Source: Druceiella hillmani
Lineage: Eukaryota; Arthropoda; Insecta; Lepidoptera; Hepialidae
Length of the DNA: 64,000 nucleotides
Direction: 5' to 3'
Assembly (NCBI GenBank): GCA_039881145.1
Contig: JAYKKI010000091.1
Span: 2,170,001-2,234,000 of the forward strand
Below the pieces are notes generated by a model. That model worked only from the letters and a program-made list of their open reading frames with translations, was not told where the DNA came from and did no database searches. The position numbers and the translations under genes were made by a program. Shown here one piece after another: positions 48,417-59,786 of this stretch (positions are counted from its first letter, which is position 1; each line of letters begins with the position of its first letter).

Positions 48417-48929
48417 ATATATGTAGTTAGAGTTTTAACACAACAATTCTTTACGTTTTCAAAAATATGTATTACAGGGTAGTCAAAAGGCATGATAATT
48501 GGGTAGTTAGATTTAAAATTATTTTGCTACATTATTTTTTTGGTAAATTATATTTATTTTCATTATTTTTAAATCACATTTGTCTCAAAGAATGCATACA
48601 TTTGGAACATTTTTCGATAATTGTTTTTTTTATATGAGGATAATATGTAAAATCATTTGTCATTATTTAATATATTTTGAATTGCCTGCATGTTTTTTTT
48701 ACTTCTGAACTTACAGTTCTCTTATTCGATACAATTTTTTTTATTACGAGTCGCGATTTCGAGTCGCGTAAGCAACTAAACTAATCTACACTGACGAATC
48801 TAAACTATACATTAGGTAAAAACATATTTAAAAAAATTGTACATTATATTTTTTTGCATTGAAAATACATGAAATTTTGCGTGTATATTTATATCTAATG
48901 TAATTACAGTTTAAGGTATCAAGCAGTTG

Positions 48930-49175
48930 ATCTGATAATGGAAGGTGGCCACAGCACCTCCGTTTGCCGAACGTTGAACGTTGAAAACCACCGTCACCGA
49001 GTTGATAAACGTCACCGGGTTGGCGCTCATAAGATTTTCCTCAATAAAAGCGTGGGTTATTGATGGTAATCGGAGTCTGAAGACGGAGAAAGATGCCACG
49101 ATATTCTCAACAGAACAATGAAGCTCGAGGAACCCGCCAACTCATACTGAACTAGTGTGGCGGTTTACAATCTGA
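48930..49175. other. GC-rich patch of unknown origin in segment B copy 2
   Basis: CpG-rich sequence with internal direct repeats (CGTCACCG twice, GAACGTTGAACGTTGAAAAC) and near-inverted CCGCCA/TGGCGG words. A 62-codon minus-strand frame (48911-49099) shows no domain. I see no counterpart in copy 1, so it may be an insertion. Confidence 0.3.
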
Positions 49176-50599
49176 GTTACTAAAATTCTGTATTTTTTTT
49201 ACTATGACACAAGACATATCTGTTGGTTATGCTCAAGAAAATAAAAATATCATGATTCATGTAACCGACTATTCAAGCTTAAGGTTGAATATCGTGCCAA
49301 AATGCTGTAAAACAGAGGTATATAAATATACCTTAATCGCTAATGATATTTGGCCCACCCTATTATGTAAATGACTTGCATGTCTACTTCGTAGCTCTCT
49401 GGGGGTCGATAACAATTAGTACACGGGCAGAAAAAAACAATAAACAAAGAAACCTCAAAACTTGAAAAAAATCTCGATAACATAGAAAAGAAATACAAAA
49501 CTAGGACGTAAATATAAAGGAATTGTAATGAAACTTTTTAAAGACAAACTTGTGTTGAAAAGAATTAAAAAGAAAATATTAATATAATTACAGTATTTGT
49601 AGAACCGCAAAACGTTCATCGATCGAAATTTACTGAGTTCAACTTTGTATCTGTTGTGACCAAGTGACTCGAAGCGAGTATTCAAAAGTCGCAAACTAGT
49701 GACATCAACCTATTATATCGTAAAAATATTTTCTTCTTTTAATTCATGCCAATGAAAGCTTGTTCTAAAAAAAAACTTTTTTTGCAATTATTTAATTTGG
49801 GATAAATACGATCTCCAGCTCTTTGTGCATTTATTTTTTTGATAAAAGTTACGATCACTTACTTGAAGTTTGAGGTATTTTTAGTTAATTTGATTAATTT
49901 ACATTAAAGATACCATTTAAAAAAAAACAGTATTGGTAATAAACAGTATTATATTAACAAATAATTGACTTTGTGTATATAACTCAAAGAGGACTAAGTG
50001 CTGCATAATAAAATCAAAAGAAATGGGTACGTAAAGTACTAACGACTCGACAAAATGGCATTTATTTGTTTTTGTATTCGAGTGGATAACAAAAGTTTTT
50101 GGTTATGTACGATGAGCGGGTGGCGGTGCAGTCAATCAAAAAAAAAAGCAGTCAAAAAAGTTATGGCATACAATCCCATTGTATATTCTCAGTAACTCGT
50201 ACCAATTGTACATATGAATGTATTTTTATGAAAATAAAATGACTTCCGTCCGCAATTTCTTTACATATGATTGTTTATTCGGTATGTAAATAGTTAGTTA
50301 ATGTGCAAGGTTTTCTAATAAACGTGAAGCAATTGTGTTTGTGTTGTAGAGATGGCATTATCCGTCCGGTAAATTTTCCGACATTTATAATTATGTGAAC
50401 GAAATCACGTTTGTTTATATTAATGTAATAATGTAAACAAAAACATTTATTCTGCTATATAATATAAACATATAAATGTAAATTCATGAAGTTTATTAAT
50501 ACGATTTTTTAATTTCTTAAACCTTAAAGTATTTTCCTTAAAACAATATTTTTTATTACAATATTTTACTCATTATATCATCATTCCAATAATTCCATT

Positions 50600-51905
50600 C
50601 TGAAAGTTAATATAAAAATACTGACGTTACCAACGTCGTACAATACTACAAAATGTATTAGAACAGTAGTTAATAAACCAATACCGCTATAAATAGACTC
50701 GCAACCCCTTTCTTACTTGAAGCGTATTGAAGAAGCTAATTGGCAGGCATTGTTCGTTACATAATATAAGCATATAATGAGCTCCATACTGCTTACTGAG
50801 ATCCGCCAATTATCGATACAATAATGTTCTTATTTACGAGTATTTCATTACACAAGAAATCTCAAGTCTGCCATAAGATGAATGTGCCTTCAGATCAAAT
50901 ATTAACAGTAATCGAGATTTTAATATTTATTCAACATTTTAGTATGTTACTTGAGGTTAATTTATAGCTATATATAAAGTAGTAGAGTAGTAGAGGGGGT
51001 AGAAAGCAAAGCTGCGGAACAGGAAGTGACGTGCCTAATTTAGTTTGATATCGAGAGCGATACCCGGCCCGACTGCTTTGTGGCTTACGCAACAGAGTGA
51101 CCGAGCGTGATAGGTTATTTTCATTGACCTATGGTTTAAATAAATTTCACATACGATTGACCCTGAAGGAATTATTTTATGTCACATACTTGGACGAAAG
51201 AGAAGTTATGCTTAAGAATTCCTTAAACGTATTGAAAATGAGGTTCGCAATTATTCTGCGATTTGATATTAAATGATGATATACTTACGTATTTCTTCCT
51301 TCTCCTCTGACCGTGGTCTATTTTCTTATATTAATATTGCCGCTGGACTATGTAAAAAGATAATTGCCGAGAAATTATAAAAAACATCAAAACAGTACAC
51401 CGTTTTTCATATGTATATGTGTGCTTAGTTTAACGTAGTTTGTGGAATTTATTGTTACTTATGTTATACATATATTAAATATTGTGCATTACATAGATGT
51501 ATCTTGTAAAATCTCAAGATGATTAAGGGTACGAGTATAGAGGCCACAACATTATAATATATTATTTAAATTATGAAAGAGGAGAACATAACATAGTCAT
51601 CAATAACAGCTGCTCCTCATATTATCATCCAGAACTTCGACTACTCTGCAATAACTGAAGCTAGCCTAAATGTTATCGCTTAGGTACGGGTAATACGCAG
51701 CGTTAAGACTCCTAGATCGATACTCAGGAAGTTTGTTCGCCGAGAAAACCATTATAAGGTTCGGTTTTTTCAGAAATCGTTAATAGGATAAACCCGCATT
51801 TTTATAAAAGAATCGCCCATATGGCCACAACCTTTGTTGGCCACGAGACAGGATAATTATTGTAATGTTTCCGGACGGGTGTAAGGAAATTATTACACGT
51901 GTAAC
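50600..51905 (+). other. Best-conserved non-coding core of segment B, copy 2
   Basis: Counterpart of 19150-20220. The match at 51795-51895 is particularly strong (GAATCGCCCATATGGCCACA, then a GTTTCCGGA...TGTAAGGAAATTATTA stretch). No reading frame survives in both copies. Confidence 0.45.
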
Positions 51906-52019
51906 TAATGTAATAATTTTAAAATTATTACAGTTGCCACCTGTATAATCTTTAAAATTTACTTGTTACATTTTTATTTAACTACTTTATTTTATAATTT
52001 ACATTTATTTAATGGAACA

Positions 52020-53218
52020 CATCACACGGCTCATTTAAAATATGAATCTATTTTTAAAGTATGCATTTAATTTGAATTACACTCCGAGCGCACATTTTGT
52101 TTTTTGCCTATTGCGTCGGGCGCCTAGTCTACTGCCATGTCGTTCGTAATTGATGAGTCTACTAGCATAGATCACGAATCCTAAGATTATCTATGCCACA
52201 GTTATAAGTATTGTTTTTCTTTGTATTATTCGTTATATTAAATGAAGTTAACATTTTCAGTGTTATTTTTTGTTTGGTGGATTAGTTTTATATTTCTATT
52301 AAGATCGTCAATATTATATACTCTGTTTACTTGTATTAGTCTATTTACTTGATTAAGCTGTTTTATGTTGTATCTACTTTTTTGTTTTGTAGTTTATTTT
52401 TGAAGTCCAACTTCTTTAGGTGCATTGTGAAAAAAATGATCAGTGTGAAATTTTAAAAATAAAAATGAAGTTGCCACGGTACAATAACAAATCGATACCC
52501 TGAAGTTTCTCACTAAACATATACTTATTTAGCTTATTTGGCTTTCTACTGTGAGCCACTCATCTGCCAGACCGTTTCGAATTCGGCATCATTTATTTGC
52601 ATTATAGGTTTTTAAATACTTAAGATTAACATATTAGAATATTCAGCATATTCATTTCTTTTTATTATTAATTAAACTTTATTTTGTTTTAGTAAATTTA
52701 ATAATTAACTATATACATATATTTAAATTGAATTGAATGCCAAGTATTCGTTTAAATTTTTTAAATAATCAAACTGAATTTTAAAATTACTTTAAATTTA
52801 ATTTAATTAATTTAACGTTATAAGTAAGATTTTTCACTATTCTGTATGAGAAAATAACAACTTTGACGCGAGATCATTTGGAAATGGTCTAGAAGACAAT
52901 GGAAAGCCAGCAGAAAAAGAAAATAGTGGACTACTTATATATCAAATAAATTTTAATTTTAATTTTTGAAATTTAATTATTATATTGAATTTACATTTTA
53001 CCAACCGTGTTTACAATCACGGTCCAGTCCTTTTATTATTTTATTTCCATTAATTATTTGTGTGCTGAATAAAGTTATTCTTGTATTATGTCCAAGAAGT
53101 ATAACTTTTAAAGCGTGTACATATACACACAATGTTTTTCATTTTTTTTATGTCACGGTTCAGGCAACCGGTTAAATCTTCTGGGACATATTTTGAGTGG
53201 ACCAGCCTTATAATTAGA
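52020..53218. other. Unassigned DNA left of the Gypsy relic
   Basis: This stretch has no counterpart in segment B copy 1 and no recognised coding sequence. A GC-richer patch lies at 52083-52200. It may belong to the same insertion as the Gypsy element or to another element. Confidence 0.4.
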
Positions 53219-53358
53219 GTGTGACGCGCCGTCAGTCGCACGACAGAGCTCGGCGAGAACGGATGTATATCTGCACAGTGCTTGGTGTAGTAAGTAAGCC
53301 AGTGCTTGGTGTAGTAAGTAAGTCAGTATATACATCGTAGAAGACAAGGTCTGCTACA
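53219..53358 (+). repeat. 5' LTR remnant of the Gypsy element
   Basis: Shares GTGTGACGCG, CAGTCGCACGAC and GAGCTCGGC with the right LTR from 58135. It contains a private 24-bp tandem duplication (AGTGCTTGGTGTAGTAAGTA..., 53277-53300 and 53301-53324). Similarity to the right LTR is lost to the left of 53219. Confidence 0.72.
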
Positions 53359-55247
53359 AGTGACGACGAGGATAGAGGTTAGTGAATATTATACTATTGA
53401 ATTAATATTTACTTTAAAGTAACCAATTGATACATAGGGCGGACTTATTGCCAAGAGAGCAATCTCTTACATCCAACCATAACACAGTCCAGCCCCGTTC
53501 GACGAACGGCATCGCACCCGGGTCCCCGCGGTGAGCCGCATCGTCAAAGTCCGTGTGCCTTGTGATCAACCCAACACACCACGGCGACGTCGAATTGTTG
53601 GTTATTGATGATAATTATTAATTATAAATTATTAATTATCGATGATAGAATTATTAATTATAATTTATTGAAAATAGGAAGGAGATATGGGTTGCAAACG
53701 ATTTTTTCCAATTTATGTTTATGGGTTTACTTACTACACGCATAAACCTAATTAATGCAAGGAAACAATAAATAATTATATTGTTTATTGCATTTATTAG
53801 TGGAAACCACTTTAAAACTTTCCAGTTAGCGGGGAAAATTTTAGATCAGATTACTGGAATGTTCAGAAATAATTATATTTCTAATTGAAATAATGTTTAT
53901 CAGCCATCTACAACGATTTACTTAAATGTTTACTTGACATGAATAAAATTGTTTTGACATGTTATGTAGGCACAATATTATAGTAGGCAAATTTATATAT
54001 TTGCAATATGCAAGGCAACAAGTGTCATATGTTTATTATACTAAATCCAATAATCTTTTATGAGCAACATAAAACGATTTACTTAGATCGAAATAAAAAA
54101 AAATTAATTGACGCGTTAAACAAGTAAAATGAATATAATATTTATATTGTAAAAAAATAAGAGATAACTTCCCTTCCTATGTTATAACAATCGAAATAAG
54201 AGTGAATTAATTGGACTGTAGCTACGTTCAACGAAGACAATGATATGATCTAGTCCTATCAGTGGCGCGCAGTGCCATGGGCAATTGCATGTGGCTTGCC
54301 CTGAACATTTGGCATATATTAATCACATATTTACAAAAATTAAAACATATTTATTTATCAAGCGAATTCCGTACTTCAATGTATGGTTTACGGTACAAAT
54401 CTACAGGGCGAACGTACCGGTACGTGGAATTTTATATAAAACCTACAAATTTCCTTCTTATCAAATTACAAAAAACTTCTCGAATCGAAAATCGGGGCGT
54501 CAGTTCGTGGTCTCGTGGCGCGCTCAGGCTTGCTAAATTACCTTCGGCTATATTCAGACTGAAACGATCCCTTGTTGTGACAATCGTATGCAAGCGATAG
54601 ATCATTGTTTTATTATAACCAAATCTCTCTGCTATCAGTTTACTATTCTCGATCGAAGGTAGTTTTGTAAATAATTTTGATAGTTTTACCGATTTTGGAT
54701 ACACGTATTATATTTTGTCAATGAGATGCTTACTGTATTATACGTTTTCTTTGTGCATTGAATTTGATGTTTTATTATTTTATTTTAATGTGCATTTTCG
54801 TTGTGAAAGTAAACAAACAACAGCGATATCGAATGTTGCTCTGTTTATTATGCGATTGAGGTACAATTTGTCAATTCTTCTTTTAATGAAATGAATTGTA
54901 TAGTTGGGAATGGTAGATCGAAGCCAATTTTGAAACTTTATGTTCACAATAAATCTAGTATACGACATTTTCACAGTAATTTTTACGATTGGTATTAGTG
55001 GTTAATCGGAGGGTGCATTTTGAATGGGATGTTTTGCTGGCCTTGTTCGGAGCTGAATATGGAGAATGGAATAAGGGTGGTTTTAATGATCTGGGAAATT
55101 TGACAAGTTCTGGTGGGAGATATGCTGGTTCTGAGAAGCATTTATCGTGCGACCTATGGAATTTTATCTCTTCGCTTCGTCGAGGGTTTGTTGTTTTTAG
55201 GTGATTAAGTTATAATTATGACATCCCATTTCCAAAGATAGTGATTA

Positions 55248-55600
55248 CCATTAAAATTGATATGAATTCATCATTCAATTGGTTACTTTTTCCCATTAAA
55301 TTTGAAATATGTTCTTCATTAAATTGGAGATGAGTTCACTACTAAATTAGTTATGTTCACCATTAAATTGGTGATGTTTCCCATTAAATTGGGAATAGGA
55401 TTTCGTTTAAATTGGAGATGAGTTCATCATTAAATTGGTTATGTTTACCTTTATATTGCTGGTGTTGCCCATTAAATTGGGAATATAATTTCCGTTAAAT
55501 TGGAGAATCAATAAATTGGCGATATTCACCAGTAAATTGGTGATGTTTCCCATTAAATTGGGAATAGGATCTCCATTAAATTGGAAATGAGCTCACTATT
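55248..55600 (+). repeat. About 22-bp minisatellite with four-unit higher-order period
   Basis: Units share the core TTAAATTGG followed by one of four tails: AGATGAGTTCA, TTATGTTCACC, TGATGTTTCCC or GAATAGGATTTC. The four unit types follow in that order about three times (approximately 55340-55425, 55426-55500 and 55501-55580), giving a higher-order period near 85-90 bp. A further unit of the first type closes the array. It lies inside the Gypsy internal region. Confidence 0.85.
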
Positions 55601-55720
55601 CAATATCTATTATTAGTTAATTAGAGGATACTCTCATAGTTATCATACAAACAATTCAAGATGTCCAAGACTCATCTTGCGTCTAATCTTTTATGATCGC
55701 CATTAAAATTAGATTAGAGA

Positions 55721-55765
55721 TTAGATTAGAGGAACAGTGAGTTAGATTAGATTAGAGGAACAGTG
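55721..55765 (+). repeat. 26-bp period tandem duplication
   Basis: TTAGATTAGAGGAACAGTG at 55721-55739 and again at 55747-55765, with further TTAGATTAGA words around it. Confidence 0.85.
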
Positions 55766-55769
55766 GAAG

Positions 55770-56440
55770 ATGTCTTTACAAATTGCCTTGAAATAACCAA
55801 CATAACAGATACAAGTATTCAAAGCTAGTGGAAAATTCGATGTTTTGAAATAGCTATCGTAAAAATGTACGTTAAACGTATGAAAGACGCATATATTTCG
55901 CAAAACGGAAAGGGATAGGTGGAAAAGTTTTAATAAAAATAAGGTATACCAACTACATAAATTCGGTAAAGAATAGAAAAACATTTCGACTAGGGAAAAC
56001 GTGGAAAAAATATTTTTTTAAATATTTTAAAAATAGCGGACGCAGAAGTGCTAAGTACAACTCGCAAGTTTCCTCAATTCAAGCAATAAGATATCATGAC
56101 ATGGAATATGCTGTAAAACTAGGTTAAATAAAAGGAAAAGGAAAAATAGAACAAAACCAGAAAGAATAGAAACATTAATAAGAACTGACAAAAACAGGAT
56201 ATTTTGAGATATTAAGGAATTAACCATATATTTAAAATGGATAAAGAAGCAATAAAAAACCTAATATTAAAGTTTCAATAGATGCGACTGGTAAATATAA
56301 AAAAGGATTTTGACAACGAGAAACTCAAAGAATTACGTGTAAGTAAACATTTCCTAGCCTAGAGCAATAGGTATTTTATAGGGTTCATTCGAAGCTGAAA
56401 TGACAAATGAAAGAATATATCAATATATCATCTATATTAT
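55770..56440 (+). other. Gypsy internal DNA without a recognised domain
   Basis: A-rich plus-strand sequence in the position where gag would lie. No zinc knuckle or capsid motif could be read. An 80-codon minus-strand frame (55742-55984) is probably chance. Confidence 0.4.
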
Positions 56441-57600
56441 AAAAAATAGATCTAGGATTTTGCTGGACAATGCAACGGTGATATGCTTAATGGTTATGAA
56501 AGTAAAACATGATATCGAAATTAAATGAGCAAATTCCAAAATTGGAAGAGATTTTGGCAGGAATTTTGATTACATACAAGCCTAGTGAATAACACTGTTT
56601 TATATTGAAGAGAAAAATCAGTTATTGGATTTTGATAAATTGGAAATGTAAACCAGTTATCTTCATAAATATTTGCCTAGTGTACCCATATTAAAAACTA
56701 ATGGGAAAGTACGTTTAACAACAGATATAAAACGAGCAAATACAGCAATACTACCACAGAATTATATTATATTATATGAAACAGTTGCCAACCAAGATAA
56801 ACAAACCAAAATAATTTGCTAAAATGAATCTTGGGGAGTATGTTGATTTTAATCAAATTATGCATACCTACGATAAATTTACTTAACGGCAGCAGCAAAG
56901 AAAAGCATGAGTCATAATGATCGAAAGTATTACTTAATAAATATCCGAAGAAAATAAACCATTACACAAGTACATGAAAAGCTTGTTTGAAATTAGTGCA
57001 TCGAGGATGATTAAAAGATTACAGAGTTTTCTTAGACTAATAAATTGCATTAGTAAAATAATCCCAAATTTTGGCCTCAAGGGCTAAACTGCTAATAGAG
57101 CAGGCGAGGAAGAAATTTGTAAAAAATCAAATTGAAAATTTTGGGCAGTCAAATGAAGCATACATTCAGAATGAATTAACTGAAAGGAAACCTATGATCT
57201 CAAGGATAAGAAGCAAGTAACAACGGATGCCAGATCCCGTTAGGACAAGGACTGTTGTAGTACAGACAAATAAAAATAGGCCTAAGATAAAGTCAAAAAA
57301 ATTGTCCTAAATAACGCGTATGGATATCAGATTCTAACAGACTGAACGAAAATATAGCCAAAGAGGAAAGTAAGGTACTTGCTCTTATTTGGGCTATCGA
57401 GCATTTTAAGATGTTATTTTATGGCAAAGTGTTTGAGTCATTAACAGACCTTAAGTCACTTGAATTGTATTTAATCCAACATCAAGTCTGTGGGCACATG
57501 TTAAACAATGCTCCCCGATATACATACTGCAAATATAACATATTACAGATCCGCTAGGGCGTTTATCTAAACATTCAAATTTTTTTGACTGATACAGGAC
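56440..57600 (+). pseudogene. Gypsy pol relic: protease, RT, RNase H
   Basis: In order: a protease-like ILLDNATVICLM at about 56453-56488, where the usual LLDTGAT has lost its Gly. Then an RT fragment GKVRLTTDIKRANTAILPQN at about 56703-56762, resembling the VCVDMR-AN-AI block of Gypsy RTs. Next the RT/RNase H connection RLQSFLRLINCISKIIPNFG at 57016-57075. Then VTTDAR near 57218 (first RNase H acidic motif). A longer RNase H stretch at 57351-57470 contains KVLALIWAIEHFKMLFYGK and SLTDLKSL. Finally TDPLGRLSKH near 57545, the usual ADPLSRL end. Many stops and shifts separate them. No integrase was recognised between here and the 3' LTR. Confidence 0.82.
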
Positions 57601-57732
57601 GACTGTGTACAAAAATTAGTACAACTGGTAAGACGCCATTAAATATCTATGCGAGATGTAATTACGAGCTCTAAATGTAATATGAATGTTATAAATGTGG
57701 GAAAATGTGCATAGGAATTACGTTTTTATGAA

Positions 57733-57760
57733 AACGGAATCGTAAATTTACGATTCCGTT
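57733..57760. repeat. 28-bp perfect palindrome
   Basis: AACGGAATCGTAAA is followed directly by its exact complement with no loop. It lies between the pol relic and the 3' LTR of the Gypsy element. Confidence 0.95.
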
Positions 57761-58063
57761 CCGAAAACTGATATTACGAAAGTCATCTTGGAATAGTGGC
57801 TATGAGAGTTGATAATGTTATTGTGAGGAATTACGAAACAGTGGAAATACCAAGACCGTAGGTGATATATGCAAAGATAGTGGAAGGTTATTGAAAGATA
57901 GTTTGAGTTGAGACTATTGAATACTCAAACGAAGATATCATAGGAATACTCAAACGAACGATTAATATGAGGGCTAATTGTAAATATCGATTAGTTAGAA
58001 TCGATATTTATATAATTGCCGTATTGATTAAACTAAACTCTTTAATTAAACGAATTCATTAAT

Positions 58064-58073
58064 AAGGAAGGGA
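58064..58073 (+). promoter_or_regulatory. Polypurine tract of the Gypsy element
   Basis: AAGGAAGGGA sits immediately before the TGTAGTG start of the 3' LTR, as expected for the plus-strand priming site of reverse transcription. Confidence 0.65.
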
Positions 58074-58246
58074 TGTAGTGTATGTACACTAGCGTATCCA
58101 CGTAATATATACATACACTGTCTCGCTCGCGCAAGTGTGACGCGACGCGCCATCAGTCAGTCGCACGACGGAGCTCGGCTAGAGCGGACGAATACCGCAC
58201 ATTGGTACTAGGTATAGTGCTAAATAATGCAGTAATCACATCACCG
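58074..58246 (+). repeat. 3' LTR of the Gypsy element
   Basis: Starts TGTAGTGTATGTACACTA just after the polypurine tract. From 58135 it matches the left LTR remnant. The right boundary (about 58246) is approximate, set where similarity to 53325 ends and segment B similarity resumes soon after. Confidence 0.7.
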
Positions 58247-59469
58247 TTAATTATTAATGTCCAGACCAGCGGATTGATCAAAATATTAGTTGGCAGCCTT
58301 AAAGAAATATTATCCATCTATTTCTTAGCATACTCTATCATGCATCTTCAAAATTTTCGTCTGGCTCAAAATTAAATGTCTCTGTCATAAATTAATTTGA
58401 CCACTGGTTGACTACGGAGATAGCGCACATCTCCAACCTCGTCTTCAAAATTTCTCTTTGGCGGAAAATGTGATCATTTTTCCAAACACAGGTCACGCAT
58501 CAAAATAACGTCATCAATCGACGTCTACTTCACGTATTTATAATTATATTTAACGTATTAAAAAACCTCGCAGTCCGAATGATCTCATTGTCATATTTAA
58601 AGACTCATCTGTTCATGCTTTGAGGCCACACTCTCAAAGCTTAGTCGCTCTATTTATTCCCAAACATACGTCTATTTATTATGAAAAATATTTTCTATCC
58701 AAGCAGCGACCCTCTATAATCAGCTGCTGCTTGATTATTTTGGAGCTCGCCAAACATAATTTACTTTAAAGTTGTTCAATAAATAAATATGTTCAGTTGA
58801 AATCTAAGGCTTCAACAATCAGGTGTTAAAAATTTTCTTGACTACGCGAGTGATAATAACTCAAATATGTTTGTATAATTAAAATGATGATATTTCTAAA
58901 TTACTAATTAGTAAAATTGAAAAAAAAATCATCATCCATCAAATAAAAGCAAGATTAAACCCACATGTTACAATTACATTATAATTAATTTTATCTCATA
59001 TTTATAAATGAGATCTATCTATTAGAGATATACTAATCAATAAATTTACATTGTTCAATGGAAATGCTTTACAACCTTAAATATTTATATTTGACTAAAC
59101 CTATACGAAACCCTCATAACATGAATTATACATTTTATTATAATAAAAAGACATTTCCGTCTGACTTTAAAAGTTTTTTTGAAACTATTATATACATTTA
59201 ACTAGGAAAAGAGAGTAGTTGAAATTTTTTAGGGAAACAGTTAAACTCAACGATTAAATTTGAATTTTTAAAACTAACTCGCTCAATTTTATTTATAAAA
59301 AATCTTTTAGCAGAAAATGTGACTGATAAAACCCCGTAAAATACCATTTCTTTATATATTGTAATTTTTTTTCTTTTTTTACGTTTAATTCATGTAAGTT
59401 ATGAGATGAATAAAAGTTTATGAGGTCAATCAATTTGCCAAAATTGATTATCAGTAGCACTTTTCGAGA

Positions 59470-59539
59470 AAATTCCACGATGGTGCAATGCCGCGTGCCA
59501 TGCCAAATTCCACGATGGTGCAATGTCGCGTGCCACGCC
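59470..59539 (+). repeat. 35-bp tandem duplication
   Basis: Two 35-bp units starting AAATTCCACGATGGTGCAAT at 59470 and 59505 differ at two positions. They are noticeably more GC-rich than their surroundings. Confidence 0.92.
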
Positions 59540-59695
59540 AAATTCGAAATTACTTTACACTTCTGCGACACTGATGGCTTTTTAAAGTAAATCTTCTTTC
59601 TTCTAGCTATCATACATAAATACAACACTTTGTTAATTTTTCCATCGACATATTTCACGTTTCTGAGTTGATTTCCAATATAATATTAGTATTTA

Positions 59696-59786
59696 TATAT
59701 ATTTTACCTCATATTATGTACTAAAACTGTATTTAGAGCAAAGGTCTAAATACAGTTTTAGTAAATAATATAAGGTAAAATATATA
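59696..59786. repeat. Long hairpin, 42-bp arms with two mismatches, 7-nt loop
   Basis: 59696-59737 pairs with 59745-59786; the innermost 18 bp (ACTAAAACTGTATTTAGA and complement) are perfect. The loop is GCAAAGG. Folded length is about 91 nt, in the pre-miRNA or hairpin-RNA range. Confidence 0.95.

Larger units (their letters stand above)
53219..58246 (+). mobile_element. Decayed Gypsy (Ty3) LTR retrotransposon
   Basis: LTR remnants at 53219-53358 and 58074-58246 bracket about 4.7 kb that carries pol relics in the right order on the plus strand. A short polypurine tract (AAGGAAGGGA, 58064-58073) directly precedes the TG start of the right LTR. AGTGACGACGAGGATAGAGG follows the left LTR where a primer-binding site would lie; I cannot name the matching tRNA. 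The left LTR lacks the first roughly 60 bp seen in the right LTR. The span 53372-55247 has no recognised gag, and 54240-54610 is unassigned. Confidence 0.78.
42600..59250 (+). repeat. Segment B, second copy, expanded by insertions
   Basis: Colinear with 15200-21400. The distance between matching points grows from about 27.5 kb at the left to about 37.9 kb at the right, because this copy gained DNA. The gains are about 1.4 kb at 46345-47785 (holding the Transib relic), an unmatched GC-rich patch near 49 kb, and about 6.2 kb at 52020-58250 (holding the Gypsy element). Gene-free stretches in this copy otherwise contain only the diverged non-coding segment. Confidence 0.72.

Noticed and set aside
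54262..54704. Overlapping frames on both strands at 54.26-54.70 kb as gag or env
   Set aside because: No zinc knuckle, capsid or envelope motif; frames on opposite strands overlap, typical of a GC-richer stretch without coding function.
54989..55204. 71-codon frame with Trp/Gly-rich sequence upstream of the minisatellite
   Set aside because: No ATG start and no domain match; probably chance in the Gypsy internal region.
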